The notes: generated by a model from the sequence alone, not told the origin. DNA of 43,910 nucleotides from Butyrivibrio sp. (GCA_015056495.1 SVGC01000032.1:1-43910), one strand, 5' to 3'; numbered from the stretch's first letter, positions 34,659 to 43,910 are shown. Translations and numbers: made by a program.

Positions 34659-36461
34659 ATGAAATTGAAAAAGTTGTTGGCAGTTATCTTAAGTGCAAGT
34701 TGTGTAATGTCTCTTGTTGCCTGCTCATCAAGTACTCCTGCTACTGTAGAAGAGGATACAGCTGCAGATACTGAAGAAGCAGATGACAAGGAAGAAACAC
34801 AGGACACTGCTGAAGGGGCAGAGAGTGATGAGGCAGAGGAAGATGACCTCTCCGATATCATTCCGGAGGAAACAGTAACATTGGACGTATATGATCAGCT
34901 TGCAAACTACTCTGGTGAACAGATTGGCTGGTTTGCAAAAGTTATGCTTGATAAGTTCAATGTTAAGCTCAATATCATTCCTGAATCAGAGGGAACCTAT
35001 GATACAAGAATGGAATCAGGAAATCTTGGAGACATAGTGATCTGGGGTAATGATAGTGATGACTATATTCAGGCAGTAGAGAAGGGAATGCTCTTTGACT
35101 GGGAAGAGGATGACATCCTGGCTGATTATGGTTCATATATCCAGGAGAATATGTCTAAAGCTCTTGAGAAGAATAGAAACCTTTCAGGCGGCACGATTTA
35201 TGGCTTTGGTCATGATGTTGCACTTTCTGCAGAGGATGTTCAGTCATTCTTCTATACATGGGATCTTAGATTTGATGTATATCAGGAGATTGGTGCTCCG
35301 GAGATCACAGATCTTGATAGTCTTGTAGAAGTTCTTGCTCAGATGCAGGAAGCTTGTCCTACAGATGACAATGGCAATAAGACTTATGCAGTATCACTGT
35401 TCAATGACTGGGACGGCGATATGGTAATGTTTGTTAAGTCTACAGCAACAGCATATTATGGACTTGATGAGTTTGGTATCGGCTTATATGATTCAGAGAC
35501 AGGTACATATTATCCTGCTCTTGAAGAGGATGGCCCTTACCTTACAGCTCTTAAGTTCTACAATCAGTTATATCAGAGAGGTCTTGTAGATCCTGACTCT
35601 CAGACACAAGGATATGACGGCATGTCAGAGGATTACCAGAATGGTACAGCTCTTATGAACGTATTTAACTGGATGGGTTCAGGTCTGTACAATACAGATA
35701 ACCATATTTCAGAAGGAAAGGCTATGTATCCTGTAAAGCCTTCAGAAGCAACTCCTCTTACTTATGGTCTTAATGTTTATGGTGGAAATAGAATCTGGTC
35801 AATTGGAGCCAATACAGAATATCCTGAACTGTGTATGGCGATCATCAACTGGCTCTCAACTCCTGAAGGAAGACTTACAGCTGAGTATGGTCCTGAAGGT
35901 ACATGCTGGTATATTGATGATAATGGCTATACATGTCTGACAGATCTTGGTCTTGCATGCAAAAATGATATTTCTACAGAGCTTACAGGTGACTACTCAG
36001 GTACATTTGATGATGGTTCTTTCCAGATGAACAACACAACCTGGTCAGTAGACAGTACTAACCCTGAATCAGCTGTAAATGAGACCTTCAATTATATGTT
36101 CTGGAATAGCTATGATACAGAAGCAGGATCAGAGATCGAAGCAGCTTGGAGAACATGGGCTGGAGCAGAGAGTGCAGATGAGTATCTTAGAAGCGGTGAC
36201 TATAAAATAGCTCCTGGTACAACTTACTCAGCAGGCACACATTCTGACGAACTTCAGGTCATCTGGGATCAGGTAACAAGCTGTGTTAAGACATATTCTT
36301 GGAAGGCTATCTATGCTGAATCTGATGAAGAATTTGACAGCATCGTTGCTGAGATGATCCAGCAGGCCAATGATTATGGATATGATCAGTGCGTAGAGTT
36401 CCAGGAAAATGAAGCTAAGATCCGCGCTGCTGCTGAAAAAGAAGCTCTTTCGGGCAACTAA
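34659..36461 (+). CDS. Lipoprotein substrate-binding protein 1 of the sugar ABC importer
   Basis: An extracellular binding protein anchored by a lipid. From the ATG at 34659 (AGGAGG upstream) the 600-residue protein has a signal peptide with lipobox LVAC, the acylated Cys being residue 22. An acidic Glu/Asp/Thr linker (about 25-70) follows, then a large bilobal domain beginning VTLDVYDQLANYSGEQIGWF. The open frame from 34626 adds 11 residues overlapping the permease stop and is rejected. It resembles the second binding protein at 36558 in the opening of the mature domain, so the two are paralogues. LplA/YtcQ-like family. Confidence 0.93.
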   Translation: MKLKKLLAVILSASCVMSLVACSSSTPATVEEDTAADTEEADDKEETQDTAEGAESDEAEEDDLSDIIPEETVTLDVYDQLANYSGEQIGWFAKVMLDKFNVKLNIIPESEGTYDTRMESGNLGDIVIWGNDSDDYIQAVEKGMLFDWEEDDILADYGSYIQENMSKALEKNRNLSGGTIYGFGHDVALSAEDVQSFFYTWDLRFDVYQEIGAPEITDLDSLVEVLAQMQEACPTDDNGNKTYAVSLFNDWDGDMVMFVKSTATAYYGLDEFGIGLYDSETGTYYPALEEDGPYLTALKFYNQLYQRGLVDPDSQTQGYDGMSEDYQNGTALMNVFNWMGSGLYNTDNHISEGKAMYPVKPSEATPLTYGLNVYGGNRIWSIGANTEYPELCMAIINWLSTPEGRLTAEYGPEGTCWYIDDNGYTCLTDLGLACKNDISTELTGDYSGTFDDGSFQMNNTTWSVDSTNPESAVNETFNYMFWNSYDTEAGSEIEAAWRTWAGAESADEYLRSGDYKIAPGTTYSAGTHSDELQVIWDQVTSCVKTYSWKAIYAESDEEFDSIVAEMIQQANDYGYDQCVEFQENEAKIRAAAEKEALSGN

Positions 36462-36502
36462 TTAAATGTTGTTATAACGTATTTATTGATTTAAAATATT
36501 AG

Positions 36503-36532
36503 TTGGGCTACGGTGTTAGTGCCGTAGCTCAA
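36503..36532 (+). terminator. Hairpin between the two binding-protein genes
   Basis: An 11-bp stem with one G-U pair (TTGGGCTACGG at 36503-36513 with CCGTAGCTCAA at 36522-36532) and an 8-nt loop. The following bases are only moderately T-rich, so it may act as a leaky terminator or protect the 3' end of the abundant upstream message rather than stop transcription fully. Confidence 0.55.
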
Positions 36533-36557
36533 TTAGTGTTTGGGTGTCGGGGGAGTC

Positions 36558-38306
36558 ATGAGCTTTTTTAAAAAGTTTTTTTCAGTGATCACTATTTCTT
36601 CAATTACTTTGGCGACAGTATGCAGCTGCAATAATGATCCATCTGCGAGTCAGAGTTCCGGATATGGTAAATCAAAATACCCTGAGCAGATAACAATAGA
36701 TGTTTATGATCAGGAAGCTAATTTTAAGGGTATCCAGAATGGCTGGTTTGGAGATGAATTATTAGAGCGATTTAATGTAAAGCTTAATATCATAGCGCCA
36801 AATGTAGATCCCAATGGTCAGGCTCTGATGGATGTCAGGGCAGCCTCTGGCAGTATCGGAGACATAATCATATGCTCAGCCAACAATAACGCTTTGGAAG
36901 CGCTGGTTGAGCAGGGGCTGCTCCTAAATATGGAAGATTATATCAAAGACAAGGAAGTCATGAAATACGAGTCTGCCATAACCAGGCTTAATCAGGGCCT
37001 TGACGGTATATATGCCATTCCAAGTGAGCTATCTACAGCTTCTGTTACAGAGCCTTTAAATATCAAGGAACCAAATTACGGACCTTACCTTAGATGGGAT
37101 ATATATTCAGAGGTTGGCTATCCTCAGATGGATACACTGGAAGATCTTTTGGATGTTCTTGTTTTGATGAAAGAAAAAGAACCTTATTCAGACACTGGTG
37201 AAGAGACCTATGGATTTTCTTTTTTCTCTGACTGGGATCTGAATATGATGAATGCTGCCAAACAGCCATGTTGTTTTTATGGATATGATGAGTATGGATT
37301 TGTACTTGCCAAGGCAGATGGAAGCGACTACCAGAGCATACTTGATGATGATTCTCTGTATATGAGGGTCTTGAAGCTCTATTTTGATGCAAATCAGTTG
37401 GGCCTTGTGGATCCTGATTCAAGAACTAATACCTATACCGATGTATATGATAAATATCAGGATGGTCAGATACTGTATTGTCCTTGGCCATTTCTTGGAC
37501 AAAGTGCATACAATTCTTTATCCAATATGGTGCAGGGAAAGGGATTTATGCTTTCTGATATATCAGATATGGAGATATATGCCTATGGTGCTTACGATCA
37601 GGGTAATGTTAATAATGTTATTGCCATAGGTGCTGATACCAAAGATCCTCAGAGGATGATGGATATCATCAACTGGCTGTACACAGATGAAGGGATATAT
37701 GCCAATCAGGCTTCTAACGATAGCGGAAGCGCAGGTCCTATAGGAATATGTTGGGATATGGGAGAGGATGGCCCTTATCTTACAGATTATGGCAAAAAAG
37801 TATTTCAGGATGCGTCAAATGATCCTATACCGGGATATGACGGATCATTTAGAGATGGCATTTCAAGACTTAACTTTTCAGCGGTCAATCTGAAGGAACT
37901 TGATTCTAATGGATATCCTTACGCCTATCTTTTATGGGATAGTGAGCTGTCCAAGGATAAGACAGTTCTTGAGGAGAACTGGTCAGAGTACATGAATGCT
38001 CTTTCTTCTGAGGATTATCTGGAAAAAAATGACAAGATCCTTGTGGCGCCGGGCTGTGTATTTGTAAATGAAGCAGAGACCACAGAGATAAAAGAAATCA
38101 GAGATGCATGCAAGGCAATCATAATCCAGTATTCCTGGGATATGGTCTTTGCTCCGGATCAGGCTCATTTTAATGCAATAAAAAAAGAAATGCAGCGACT
38201 CTGTATGGGACTTGGATATAGCGATGTCCTTGAATATGATATGGAAGGAGCTGCCAAACAGGGAAGCATGAGACAGGCTGCAATTGCGGAGGAAAACAAT
38301 TTTTGA
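36558..38306 (+). CDS. Lipoprotein substrate-binding protein 2 of the sugar ABC importer
   Basis: A 582-residue paralogue of the upstream binding protein. From the ATG at 36558 (GGGGGA upstream) it has a short signal peptide ending VCSC, a lipobox with an unusual Cys at the -2 position. The mature domain starts ITIDVYDQEANFKGIQNGWF, close to the same stretch of the first protein, and both share FNVKLNII. It lacks the long acidic linker. Having two binding proteins for one permease pair suggests a broader or two-stage substrate range. It overlaps the response-regulator start by 4 nt. Confidence 0.9.
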   Translation: MSFFKKFFSVITISSITLATVCSCNNDPSASQSSGYGKSKYPEQITIDVYDQEANFKGIQNGWFGDELLERFNVKLNIIAPNVDPNGQALMDVRAASGSIGDIIICSANNNALEALVEQGLLLNMEDYIKDKEVMKYESAITRLNQGLDGIYAIPSELSTASVTEPLNIKEPNYGPYLRWDIYSEVGYPQMDTLEDLLDVLVLMKEKEPYSDTGEETYGFSFFSDWDLNMMNAAKQPCCFYGYDEYGFVLAKADGSDYQSILDDDSLYMRVLKLYFDANQLGLVDPDSRTNTYTDVYDKYQDGQILYCPWPFLGQSAYNSLSNMVQGKGFMLSDISDMEIYAYGAYDQGNVNNVIAIGADTKDPQRMMDIINWLYTDEGIYANQASNDSGSAGPIGICWDMGEDGPYLTDYGKKVFQDASNDPIPGYDGSFRDGISRLNFSAVNLKELDSNGYPYAYLLWDSELSKDKTVLEENWSEYMNALSSEDYLEKNDKILVAPGCVFVNEAETTEIKEIRDACKAIIIQYSWDMVFAPDQAHFNAIKKEMQRLCMGLGYSDVLEYDMEGAAKQGSMRQAAIAEENNF

Positions 38307-39880
38307 GAAAACTACTTATAGCAGATGATGAGGCTAATATAAGAGAAGGCTTGAAGGTCATAATCGACTGGGATGAGCTGGGATACAGTTTTGACTGCGA
38401 GGCAAGTGACGGACCGGGGGCACTGGAGCTTATACAGAGTAATGATCCGGATCTGGTACTTATGGATATCCATATGCCTTTTATCAATGGGATTGACGTG
38501 ATCAGACAGGCAAGAGATAACGGATATAAGGGCAAATTTATCATATTGAGCGGATATTCTGATTTTGCTTTTGCCAAGGCTGCAATACGCTACGGAGTTA
38601 CGGATTATCTGACTAAGCCTATAGATGAAGACGAGCTTATGGATGTTGTAAACAGGATTAATAAAGATCTGGAAAAAGAAAGCTCCATAAATGGTCAGAA
38701 TGATATCATGCAGTATAAGGCAAAGGATACAGTTATAAATGAGCTTATAACAGGCATCTGCCATGATGATATGCCAAAGGCTGCTCTTGATAAGGAAGGG
38801 CTCAAAAAACTCGGTTTATATGCTGATGCCTATCAGGTAGCACTGTATGAGACCTATCAGGGTAATGTAAGTCCTGAGTATTCTTTAAAGGATCTTTTAA
38901 ATATCTTTATACCATCTGATGAGTATGCTCATACTACTATCGATGGCAGGGATGCAATTCTTTTGCTTGGAAAAAAGGCTATAAGACAGTTTGAGAGATT
39001 CCTTGAACATTATAATTACAGGCCTTTGCAAAAAGGAAGCCCTTTGTACTCTATTTTCCTGACCTATGGTGAGATAGTAGATAGCCCGGATAAGGTATGC
39101 GAGTCTTACAATTCGGCTCTTGAACTGTGCAGACGCAGGTTTTTCTGTAGTGAAGATGCTCATACCTTTGGATTTAACCAGCTTCCGGGTAAAGATGTAA
39201 GGCTTAAGCATATTGATGCATTGTCCGGAAAAGAGTATTGCATAAAGCTATGCGGATATATACAGATAGCAAGTATTGATAAGTTCAGGCAGAGCCTTAT
39301 GGAGCTTGACAGTGATGTTCGTATCTGTGATATGAATGAGGATGAAATAAGGCTTTTTCTTACAGATATAGTGCTTCAGATCAAGGAACAGATAAACAGG
39401 ACCTACCCTGAATGCATGGAATATTTCGATGGAAACAGTCAGCTAATTGAGCAAATAAAGACAAGATTTTACCTTTATGAAATAGTAAAATATATAGATA
39501 GCATGTGCACCAAGGCAATTCAAAACATCAGATCAAAATCCGGTGCGGAAAGTGCCATTGAGGATGTGGTGTCTTATATAGATCACAACTACGCACAGAG
39601 TCTTACTCTGGAAGAGGTAGCGCCTTTATTTGGCTATAACAGTGTGTATTTTGGCAAGCTTTTTTCCAAGGAGATGAATATCTCATTTAATAGTTATCTT
39701 AATGAAAAAAGGATGATAGAAGCCAAAAAGCTTCTTCGTGACAGCGAGTTAAAGGTGTATGAAATTGCCGCCAGAGTAGGCTATAACGATGTTGATTACT
39801 TTAGTAAGAAATTTAAAAACAGTGAAGGAAAGTCTCCTGCAGATTATCGCAGAAGCAGTAGGATTGGAGGTCAAAAATGA
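38303..39880 (+). CDS. YesN-like response regulator, REC + AraC
   Basis: The likely partner of the YesM-like kinase at 30502. The 525-residue protein has a receiver domain (1 to about 120) with phospho-acceptor D55 in LVLMDIHMPF, acidic D8-D9 in IADDE and K105 in YLTKPID. A long middle region follows (about 130-410), then an AraC-type two-helix-turn-helix domain (about 420-520) with SLTLEEVAPLFGYNSVYFGK and VYEIAARVGYNDVDYFSKKF. The start is TTG, overlapping the upstream stop as TTGA, with GGAGG at 38288-38292. It probably activates the transporter and hydrolase genes. Confidence 0.93.
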   Translation: MRKLLIADDEANIREGLKVIIDWDELGYSFDCEASDGPGALELIQSNDPDLVLMDIHMPFINGIDVIRQARDNGYKGKFIILSGYSDFAFAKAAIRYGVTDYLTKPIDEDELMDVVNRINKDLEKESSINGQNDIMQYKAKDTVINELITGICHDDMPKAALDKEGLKKLGLYADAYQVALYETYQGNVSPEYSLKDLLNIFIPSDEYAHTTIDGRDAILLLGKKAIRQFERFLEHYNYRPLQKGSPLYSIFLTYGEIVDSPDKVCESYNSALELCRRRFFCSEDAHTFGFNQLPGKDVRLKHIDALSGKEYCIKLCGYIQIASIDKFRQSLMELDSDVRICDMNEDEIRLFLTDIVLQIKEQINRTYPECMEYFDGNSQLIEQIKTRFYLYEIVKYIDSMCTKAIQNIRSKSGAESAIEDVVSYIDHNYAQSLTLEEVAPLFGYNSVYFGKLFSKEMNISFNSYLNEKRMIEAKKLLRDSELKVYEIAARVGYNDVDYFSKKFKNSEGKSPADYRRSSRIGGQK

Positions 39881-42240
39881 AATTTTGGAATGGATGTTGG
39901 CTAAATAAAGAGGGTTGCGAATGTTTTCAGCCACAGATGGTTTACTATGAGACTGTTACAGATAAAAAGGTAACTCTTGTATGCCCAACTTATCATGTAG
40001 GTCATAGAGGAGATACACTTGGTGGAATTAACCTGACTCTTGAGATCACATCTCCTATGGATGATGTACTGAGAGTAAAGACTTATCACCATAAGGGAGT
40101 TTTGGACAAGGATCCTCATTTTGAAGTAAGTGATGAGAACAAATCTCTTACAGTTGACAGTGATGAAGAGAATATCTGTGTTAAGAGTGGTTCTCTTACT
40201 TTAAAGATCAGTAAAAAGAATTTTACCATGTCCTATGAGAGAAATGGTGAGACTATAACAACAAGTGCCTGGAAGGATCTGGCTCTTATGAAGACCAACT
40301 GGAAGGGACTTGCTTATGATAAGGACGGCGCCCATACTTACATGCGTCAGGAGCTCTCTTTGTCTGTAGGAGAGCTTGTATATGGTCTTGGTGAGAGATT
40401 TGGCGCTCTTGCAAGAAACGGCCAGAGTATAGATATCTGGAATGAAGATGGTGGTACAAGTACAGACCAGTCTTACAAAAACATTCCTTTTTATATTACA
40501 AACAAAGGCTATGGCGTATTTGTAAATCATCCTGAGAAGGTATCCTTTGAAGTTGCTACTGAGCAGGTTGGTAAGGTTGAATTTAGCGTAGAAGGCGAAA
40601 TGCTTGATTATTATCTTATTGATGGTCCTGACATGAAGGATGTGCTCAGAAAGTACACAGACCTTACAGGCAAGCCATCACTTCCTCCTATGTGGACCTT
40701 TGGACTGTGGCTTTCAACTTCTTTTACAACTAATTATGATGAAGATACAGTTATGAGCTTTATAGATGGCATGCTTGACAGAGGTATACCTCTTAGAGTG
40801 TTCCATTTTGACTGCTTCTGGATGAAGGAGTTCCACTGGACAGATTTCGTATGGGATAGCAGAGTATTTCCTGATCCAAAGGGCATGCTTTCAAGGATAA
40901 AGAAAAAAGGTGTAAAGGTATGCGTTTGGATCAATCCGTATATTGGCCAGTCAGCTGACATTTTTGATGAGGGCATGGAAAAGGGCTATTTTGTTAAGAG
41001 AACAGATGGCAGCACATGGCAGTGGGATATGTGGCAGCCCGGAATGGCTCTTGTAGATTTTACCAACCCTGCAGCCTGTGAGTGGTTTAAGGATAAGCTA
41101 GGCGAGCTTATGGATATGGGCGTAGACTGCTTCAAGACTGATTTTGGTGAGAGGATTCCTGTAGAAGATATTGCATATTTTGATGGTTCTGATCCAAAGA
41201 AGATGCACAACTATTATACATATCTGTATAACAAGACTGTATTTGAAGCTATTGAAGCCAAAAAAGGTAAAGGAGAAGCTGTTCTTTTTGCAAGAAGTGC
41301 TACAGTAGGTGGACAGAAGTTCCCTGTTCACTGGGGCGGCGATTGCTGGTCAACCTATGAAGGGATGTCTGAATCTCTCCGTGGTGGTTTATCACTTACA
41401 ATGTCAGGCTTTGGTTATTGGAGCCATGATATGGGCGGCTTTGAGAGCACATCTACAGCTGATGTTTACAAGAGATGGGCTGCATTTGGTCTGTTGTCTT
41501 CACATTCAAGACTGCATGGCAGTAGCTCCTACAGAGTACCGTGGGCTTATGATGAGGAAGCTGTTGATGTTGTAAGATTTTTTGCTAATCTAAAGACAAA
41601 GCTGCTGCCTTATCTGTATAGTAACGCTGCCTTGACAAGCATGAGCGGCGTGCCTGTAATGCGCAGTATGGTCCTTGAGTATCAGGATGATCCTGCAGCA
41701 GGTTACCTTGACAAGCAGTACATGTTTGGACCGGATATCCTGGTTGCTCCTGTATTTAATGATAAGTCTATTGCCCAGTATTATCTGCCTGCAGGCAAGT
41801 GGACCAATTTCCTTACAGGAGAAGAAAGACACATCCAGTGCGGAAGCTGGCAACAGGAAGAGCAGGGATATCTGCAGGTTCCTATGTGGGTTAGAGAAAA
41901 CTCTGTAATTGCGGTCAATGCAAAAGAGCTTACTAAGGAAGAAATTGCTGAAGGTAAATTTGATGATGACTATAGAAATAGTCTTGAGCTTGATGTATTT
42001 AATCTTACAGACGAGGCTGGAACTACTGTTTACTATGAAGGTAAAGAGGTTCTTGATCTTGTTGTAGTAAGAGATGGGGATACCATCACTGTTACTAAGA
42101 CAGGTGACCTTGCTGTTAAGGTAAGATTTGTAAATCTTGCTGTTGCAAGCTGTGACAAGGCACAGGTGCTTACAAGTGGTAAGGATACTGTAATTGAGAT
42201 GGATGGTTCAGTTCAAAAGCTTGAGTGTAAGAAGGTATGA
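39877..42240 (+). CDS. yicI: Alpha-xylosidase, GH31 (YicI type)
   Basis: A cytoplasmic GH31 hydrolase removing alpha-1,6-xylose (isoprimeverose units) from xyloglucan oligosaccharides. The 787 residues match YicI in length. The nucleophile is D422 in KTDFGERIP (420-428) and the acid/base is D489 in HWGGDCWS, against E. coli YicI D416 and D482. FDGSDPKKMHNYY after the nucleophile is also YicI-like and separates it from alpha-glucosidase members. There is no signal peptide. The ATG overlaps the regulator stop as ATGA, and the fucosidase follows 3 nt downstream. Substrate is assigned from the family and the neighbour, not tested. Confidence 0.92.
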   Translation: MKFWNGCWLNKEGCECFQPQMVYYETVTDKKVTLVCPTYHVGHRGDTLGGINLTLEITSPMDDVLRVKTYHHKGVLDKDPHFEVSDENKSLTVDSDEENICVKSGSLTLKISKKNFTMSYERNGETITTSAWKDLALMKTNWKGLAYDKDGAHTYMRQELSLSVGELVYGLGERFGALARNGQSIDIWNEDGGTSTDQSYKNIPFYITNKGYGVFVNHPEKVSFEVATEQVGKVEFSVEGEMLDYYLIDGPDMKDVLRKYTDLTGKPSLPPMWTFGLWLSTSFTTNYDEDTVMSFIDGMLDRGIPLRVFHFDCFWMKEFHWTDFVWDSRVFPDPKGMLSRIKKKGVKVCVWINPYIGQSADIFDEGMEKGYFVKRTDGSTWQWDMWQPGMALVDFTNPAACEWFKDKLGELMDMGVDCFKTDFGERIPVEDIAYFDGSDPKKMHNYYTYLYNKTVFEAIEAKKGKGEAVLFARSATVGGQKFPVHWGGDCWSTYEGMSESLRGGLSLTMSGFGYWSHDMGGFESTSTADVYKRWAAFGLLSSHSRLHGSSSYRVPWAYDEEAVDVVRFFANLKTKLLPYLYSNAALTSMSGVPVMRSMVLEYQDDPAAGYLDKQYMFGPDILVAPVFNDKSIAQYYLPAGKWTNFLTGEERHIQCGSWQQEEQGYLQVPMWVRENSVIAVNAKELTKEEIAEGKFDDDYRNSLELDVFNLTDEAGTTVYYEGKEVLDLVVVRDGDTITVTKTGDLAVKVRFVNLAVASCDKAQVLTSGKDTVIEMDGSVQKLECKKV

Positions 42241-42243
42241 GAA

Positions 42244-43734
42244 ATGATCGACGAAAAGAAAGAACTTGAAAGAATTGACAGTGTTATCAAAAAGGGGCCT
42301 TATGATGATACCTGGGAGTCACTTAGCAAGTATAGCGCTCCAAAGTGGTATAAGGATCTGAAGTTTGGAATATTCATTCATTACGGAGTATACAGCGCAG
42401 CTGCTTTTGCCAATGAATGGTATCCAAGAAATATGTATATCAAAGATAGTGATGAATACAAGCATCATATTGAGACCTATGGACCTCATAAGGATTTTGG
42501 CTATAAGGATTATGTTCCAATGCTCAAGGCTGAGAATTTTAATGCCAATAGCTGGCTTGAGCTCTTTGAAGAAGCGGGAGCCCAGTATATGGTTCCTGTT
42601 GCTGAGCATCATGATGGATTCATGATGTATGACAGTAAGGTATCTGATTGGAATGCAGCTAAAATGGGACCTTGCAGAGATATCATCGGTGAACTTGAAA
42701 AGGCCAGTGAAGCTACAGATATTACTTTTGGTGCATCCTCCCATCGTATAGAGCATTGGTGGTTTTTGGGCAACGGAAGAGATTTTGACAGTGATATTAC
42801 GGGAGAATTCCCTAAAGATCATATTTACTGGCCATCTCAAAAGGAACACAAGGATCATTTTGATGTGACTCCTGATAATCCTCCTTCACAGGAATATATG
42901 GAGGACTGGCTTATAAGAACCTGCGAGATCATAGACAGATTTCATCCTGCTATCCTTTATTTTGACTGGTGGATACTGATCGAAGTCTTAAGACCTTATT
43001 TAAAAAAGGCACTGGCATATTACTACAATGCTATGTCTTCCATTGGAAGAGAAGGAGTAGTGAATTTCAAACATGATGAGATCCTTCATGGCTGTGCAGT
43101 TCCTACAGTAGAAAGAGGCCAGTTTGCCGAGATCAAGCCATATCTGTGGCAGACAGATACAGCTACATGTTTTAACAGCTGGGGCTATACTCCTGATAAT
43201 CGCTACAAGCAGCCAAATGACATAGTATGTGATCTGGTAGATATTGTTAGTAAAAATGGTCGCATGCTTTTAAATGTTGGACCAAAGCCGGACGGAACTA
43301 TTACTAAAGAGGATACTGATATCCTGAAAAATATTGGTAAATGGCTAAAGATCAATGGTCAGGCAATATACGGCTGTGATACTTATAAGACCTTTGGAGA
43401 AGGTCCGACCAAGATCCAGGAAGGTTTTTTCCAGGATGGTAATGTAAGAAAATACACTGCTCAAGATTTCAGATTTACTGTTAATAATGGCAATATCTAT
43501 ATCATTGCCCTTGGAAAGCCGGAAAATGGTTCATATGTTGTAAAAAGCTTTGGCAGAAAGACTTCTGAAGGACAGGTTAATTTCCTTGGCCGTTTTGATA
43601 AGGTATCCCTTCTTGGTACAGTTGAAGGTGCTTCTGAGAAAGAGGTTACTTATAAGATAACTGATGAAGGTCTTGTAATTGACTGTGCTGAAGCTTCTGA
43701 ATATCCGCTTGTCTTTAAGGCAGAAGTTTATTGA
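42244..43734 (+). CDS. Alpha-L-fucosidase, GH29
   Basis: A 496-residue GH29 enzyme predicted to release alpha-linked L-fucose. It contains KWYKDLKFGIFIHYGVYS, AEHHDGFMMYDSKVSDWNA and SSHRIEHWWF. The likely nucleophile is D241 in ILYFDWW, followed by NVGPKPDGTI and a C-terminal beta domain. There is no signal peptide, so it should act inside the cell on imported oligosaccharides. It starts 3 nt after the alpha-xylosidase stop, with weak GAAGG as the site, which fits coupled translation. Fucose on xyloglucan galactosyl side chains is the natural guess for the substrate, though many xyloglucan fucosidases are GH95. Confidence 0.92.
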   Translation: MIDEKKELERIDSVIKKGPYDDTWESLSKYSAPKWYKDLKFGIFIHYGVYSAAAFANEWYPRNMYIKDSDEYKHHIETYGPHKDFGYKDYVPMLKAENFNANSWLELFEEAGAQYMVPVAEHHDGFMMYDSKVSDWNAAKMGPCRDIIGELEKASEATDITFGASSHRIEHWWFLGNGRDFDSDITGEFPKDHIYWPSQKEHKDHFDVTPDNPPSQEYMEDWLIRTCEIIDRFHPAILYFDWWILIEVLRPYLKKALAYYYNAMSSIGREGVVNFKHDEILHGCAVPTVERGQFAEIKPYLWQTDTATCFNSWGYTPDNRYKQPNDIVCDLVDIVSKNGRMLLNVGPKPDGTITKEDTDILKNIGKWLKINGQAIYGCDTYKTFGEGPTKIQEGFFQDGNVRKYTAQDFRFTVNNGNIYIIALGKPENGSYVVKSFGRKTSEGQVNFLGRFDKVSLLGTVEGASEKEVTYKITDEGLVIDCAEASEYPLVFKAEVY

Positions 43735-43764
43735 TCATTTTTTCATCTAAATATTTAGATTACC

Positions 43765-43815
43765 TCGCCCGCATCTGTAGCCTTTTAATGTGTGACTTCG
43801 GATGTGGGCGATTTT
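43765..43815 (+). terminator. Terminator of the sugar-uptake locus
   Basis: An 11-bp stem with one G-U pair (TCGCCCGCATC at 43765-43775 with GATGTGGGCGA at 43801-43811), a 25-nt loop and TTTT. The remaining bases to the window end hold nothing I can name. Confidence 0.8.
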
Positions 43816-43910
43816 ACTTGATCTCAATGGATAATGTTGTTGTGAAAAATTTTTAGCCTCAAAAGGGCAAAATCTTTTATCCTGGACTCACACTCGGGAC
43901 TCATAAAAAA

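Overview
The window looks like chromosomal DNA of a low-GC Firmicute, most likely a Lachnospiraceae member of the Butyrivibrio/Pseudobutyrivibrio type. The basis is a Gram-positive style of ribosome-binding site (AGGAGG/GAGGGG), a T-box-controlled pheST operon, a YesM/YesN two-component system tied to an LplB/LplC-type sugar ABC transporter, a clostridial EF-G-like paralogue, and frequent TTG starts. The family assignment is inference from gene content and protein flavour; no rRNA or tRNA gene is present to confirm it.

Layout. 1-2.7 kb: pyrimidine synthesis (pyrB-pyrI), facing a membrane-anchored DUF5050-like protein on the minus strand. 2.7-9.9 kb: a plus-strand operon of pheA, an AAA ATPase (DUF815 type), a Ppx/GppA phosphatase with HD domain, polyphosphate kinase, Maf and a small acidic protein, ended by a strong terminator. 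9.9-16.6 kb: a palindromic repeat, a Phe T-box leader, pheS, pheT, an M18 aminopeptidase and queA. 16.6-20.4 kb: a SpoIIE-type membrane phosphatase, a second palindromic repeat, a small unknown minus-strand gene, a PilZ protein and an MscS channel. 20.4-22.9 kb: minus-strand tyrA-aroA. 22.9-30.5 kb: a decayed gene fragment, an EF-G-like GTPase, a six-TM chemoreceptor, a third repeat cluster, leuS and an HU gene. 30.5-43.8 kb: a carbohydrate-uptake locus with a YesM-like kinase, two permeases, two lipoprotein binding proteins, a YesN-like regulator, a YicI-type alpha-xylosidase (GH31) and a GH29 alpha-L-fucosidase, closed by a terminator.

How the genes fit together. pheA, tyrA and aroA are aromatic amino-acid genes placed in separate transcription units, and the pheST operon senses tRNA-Phe charging through its T-box. 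The Ppx/Ppk pair makes and breaks polyphosphate. The last eight genes form a sense-import-digest unit. The pairing of alpha-xylosidase with alpha-L-fucosidase points to fucosylated xyloglucan fragments, imported whole and trimmed in the cytoplasm. The transporter ATPase is not encoded here and is presumably shared.

The most unusual structure is a modular palindromic repeat found at three intergenic sites (9967-10038, 18260-18331, 27398-27510). Each 31-nt unit is itself bounded by TGAGTCA/TGACTCA. Units are joined by 10-nt linkers of the form TTG-NNNN-CAA. Two sites carry inverted pairs and one carries three units. This resembles REPIN-type elements and I could not assign it to a named family.
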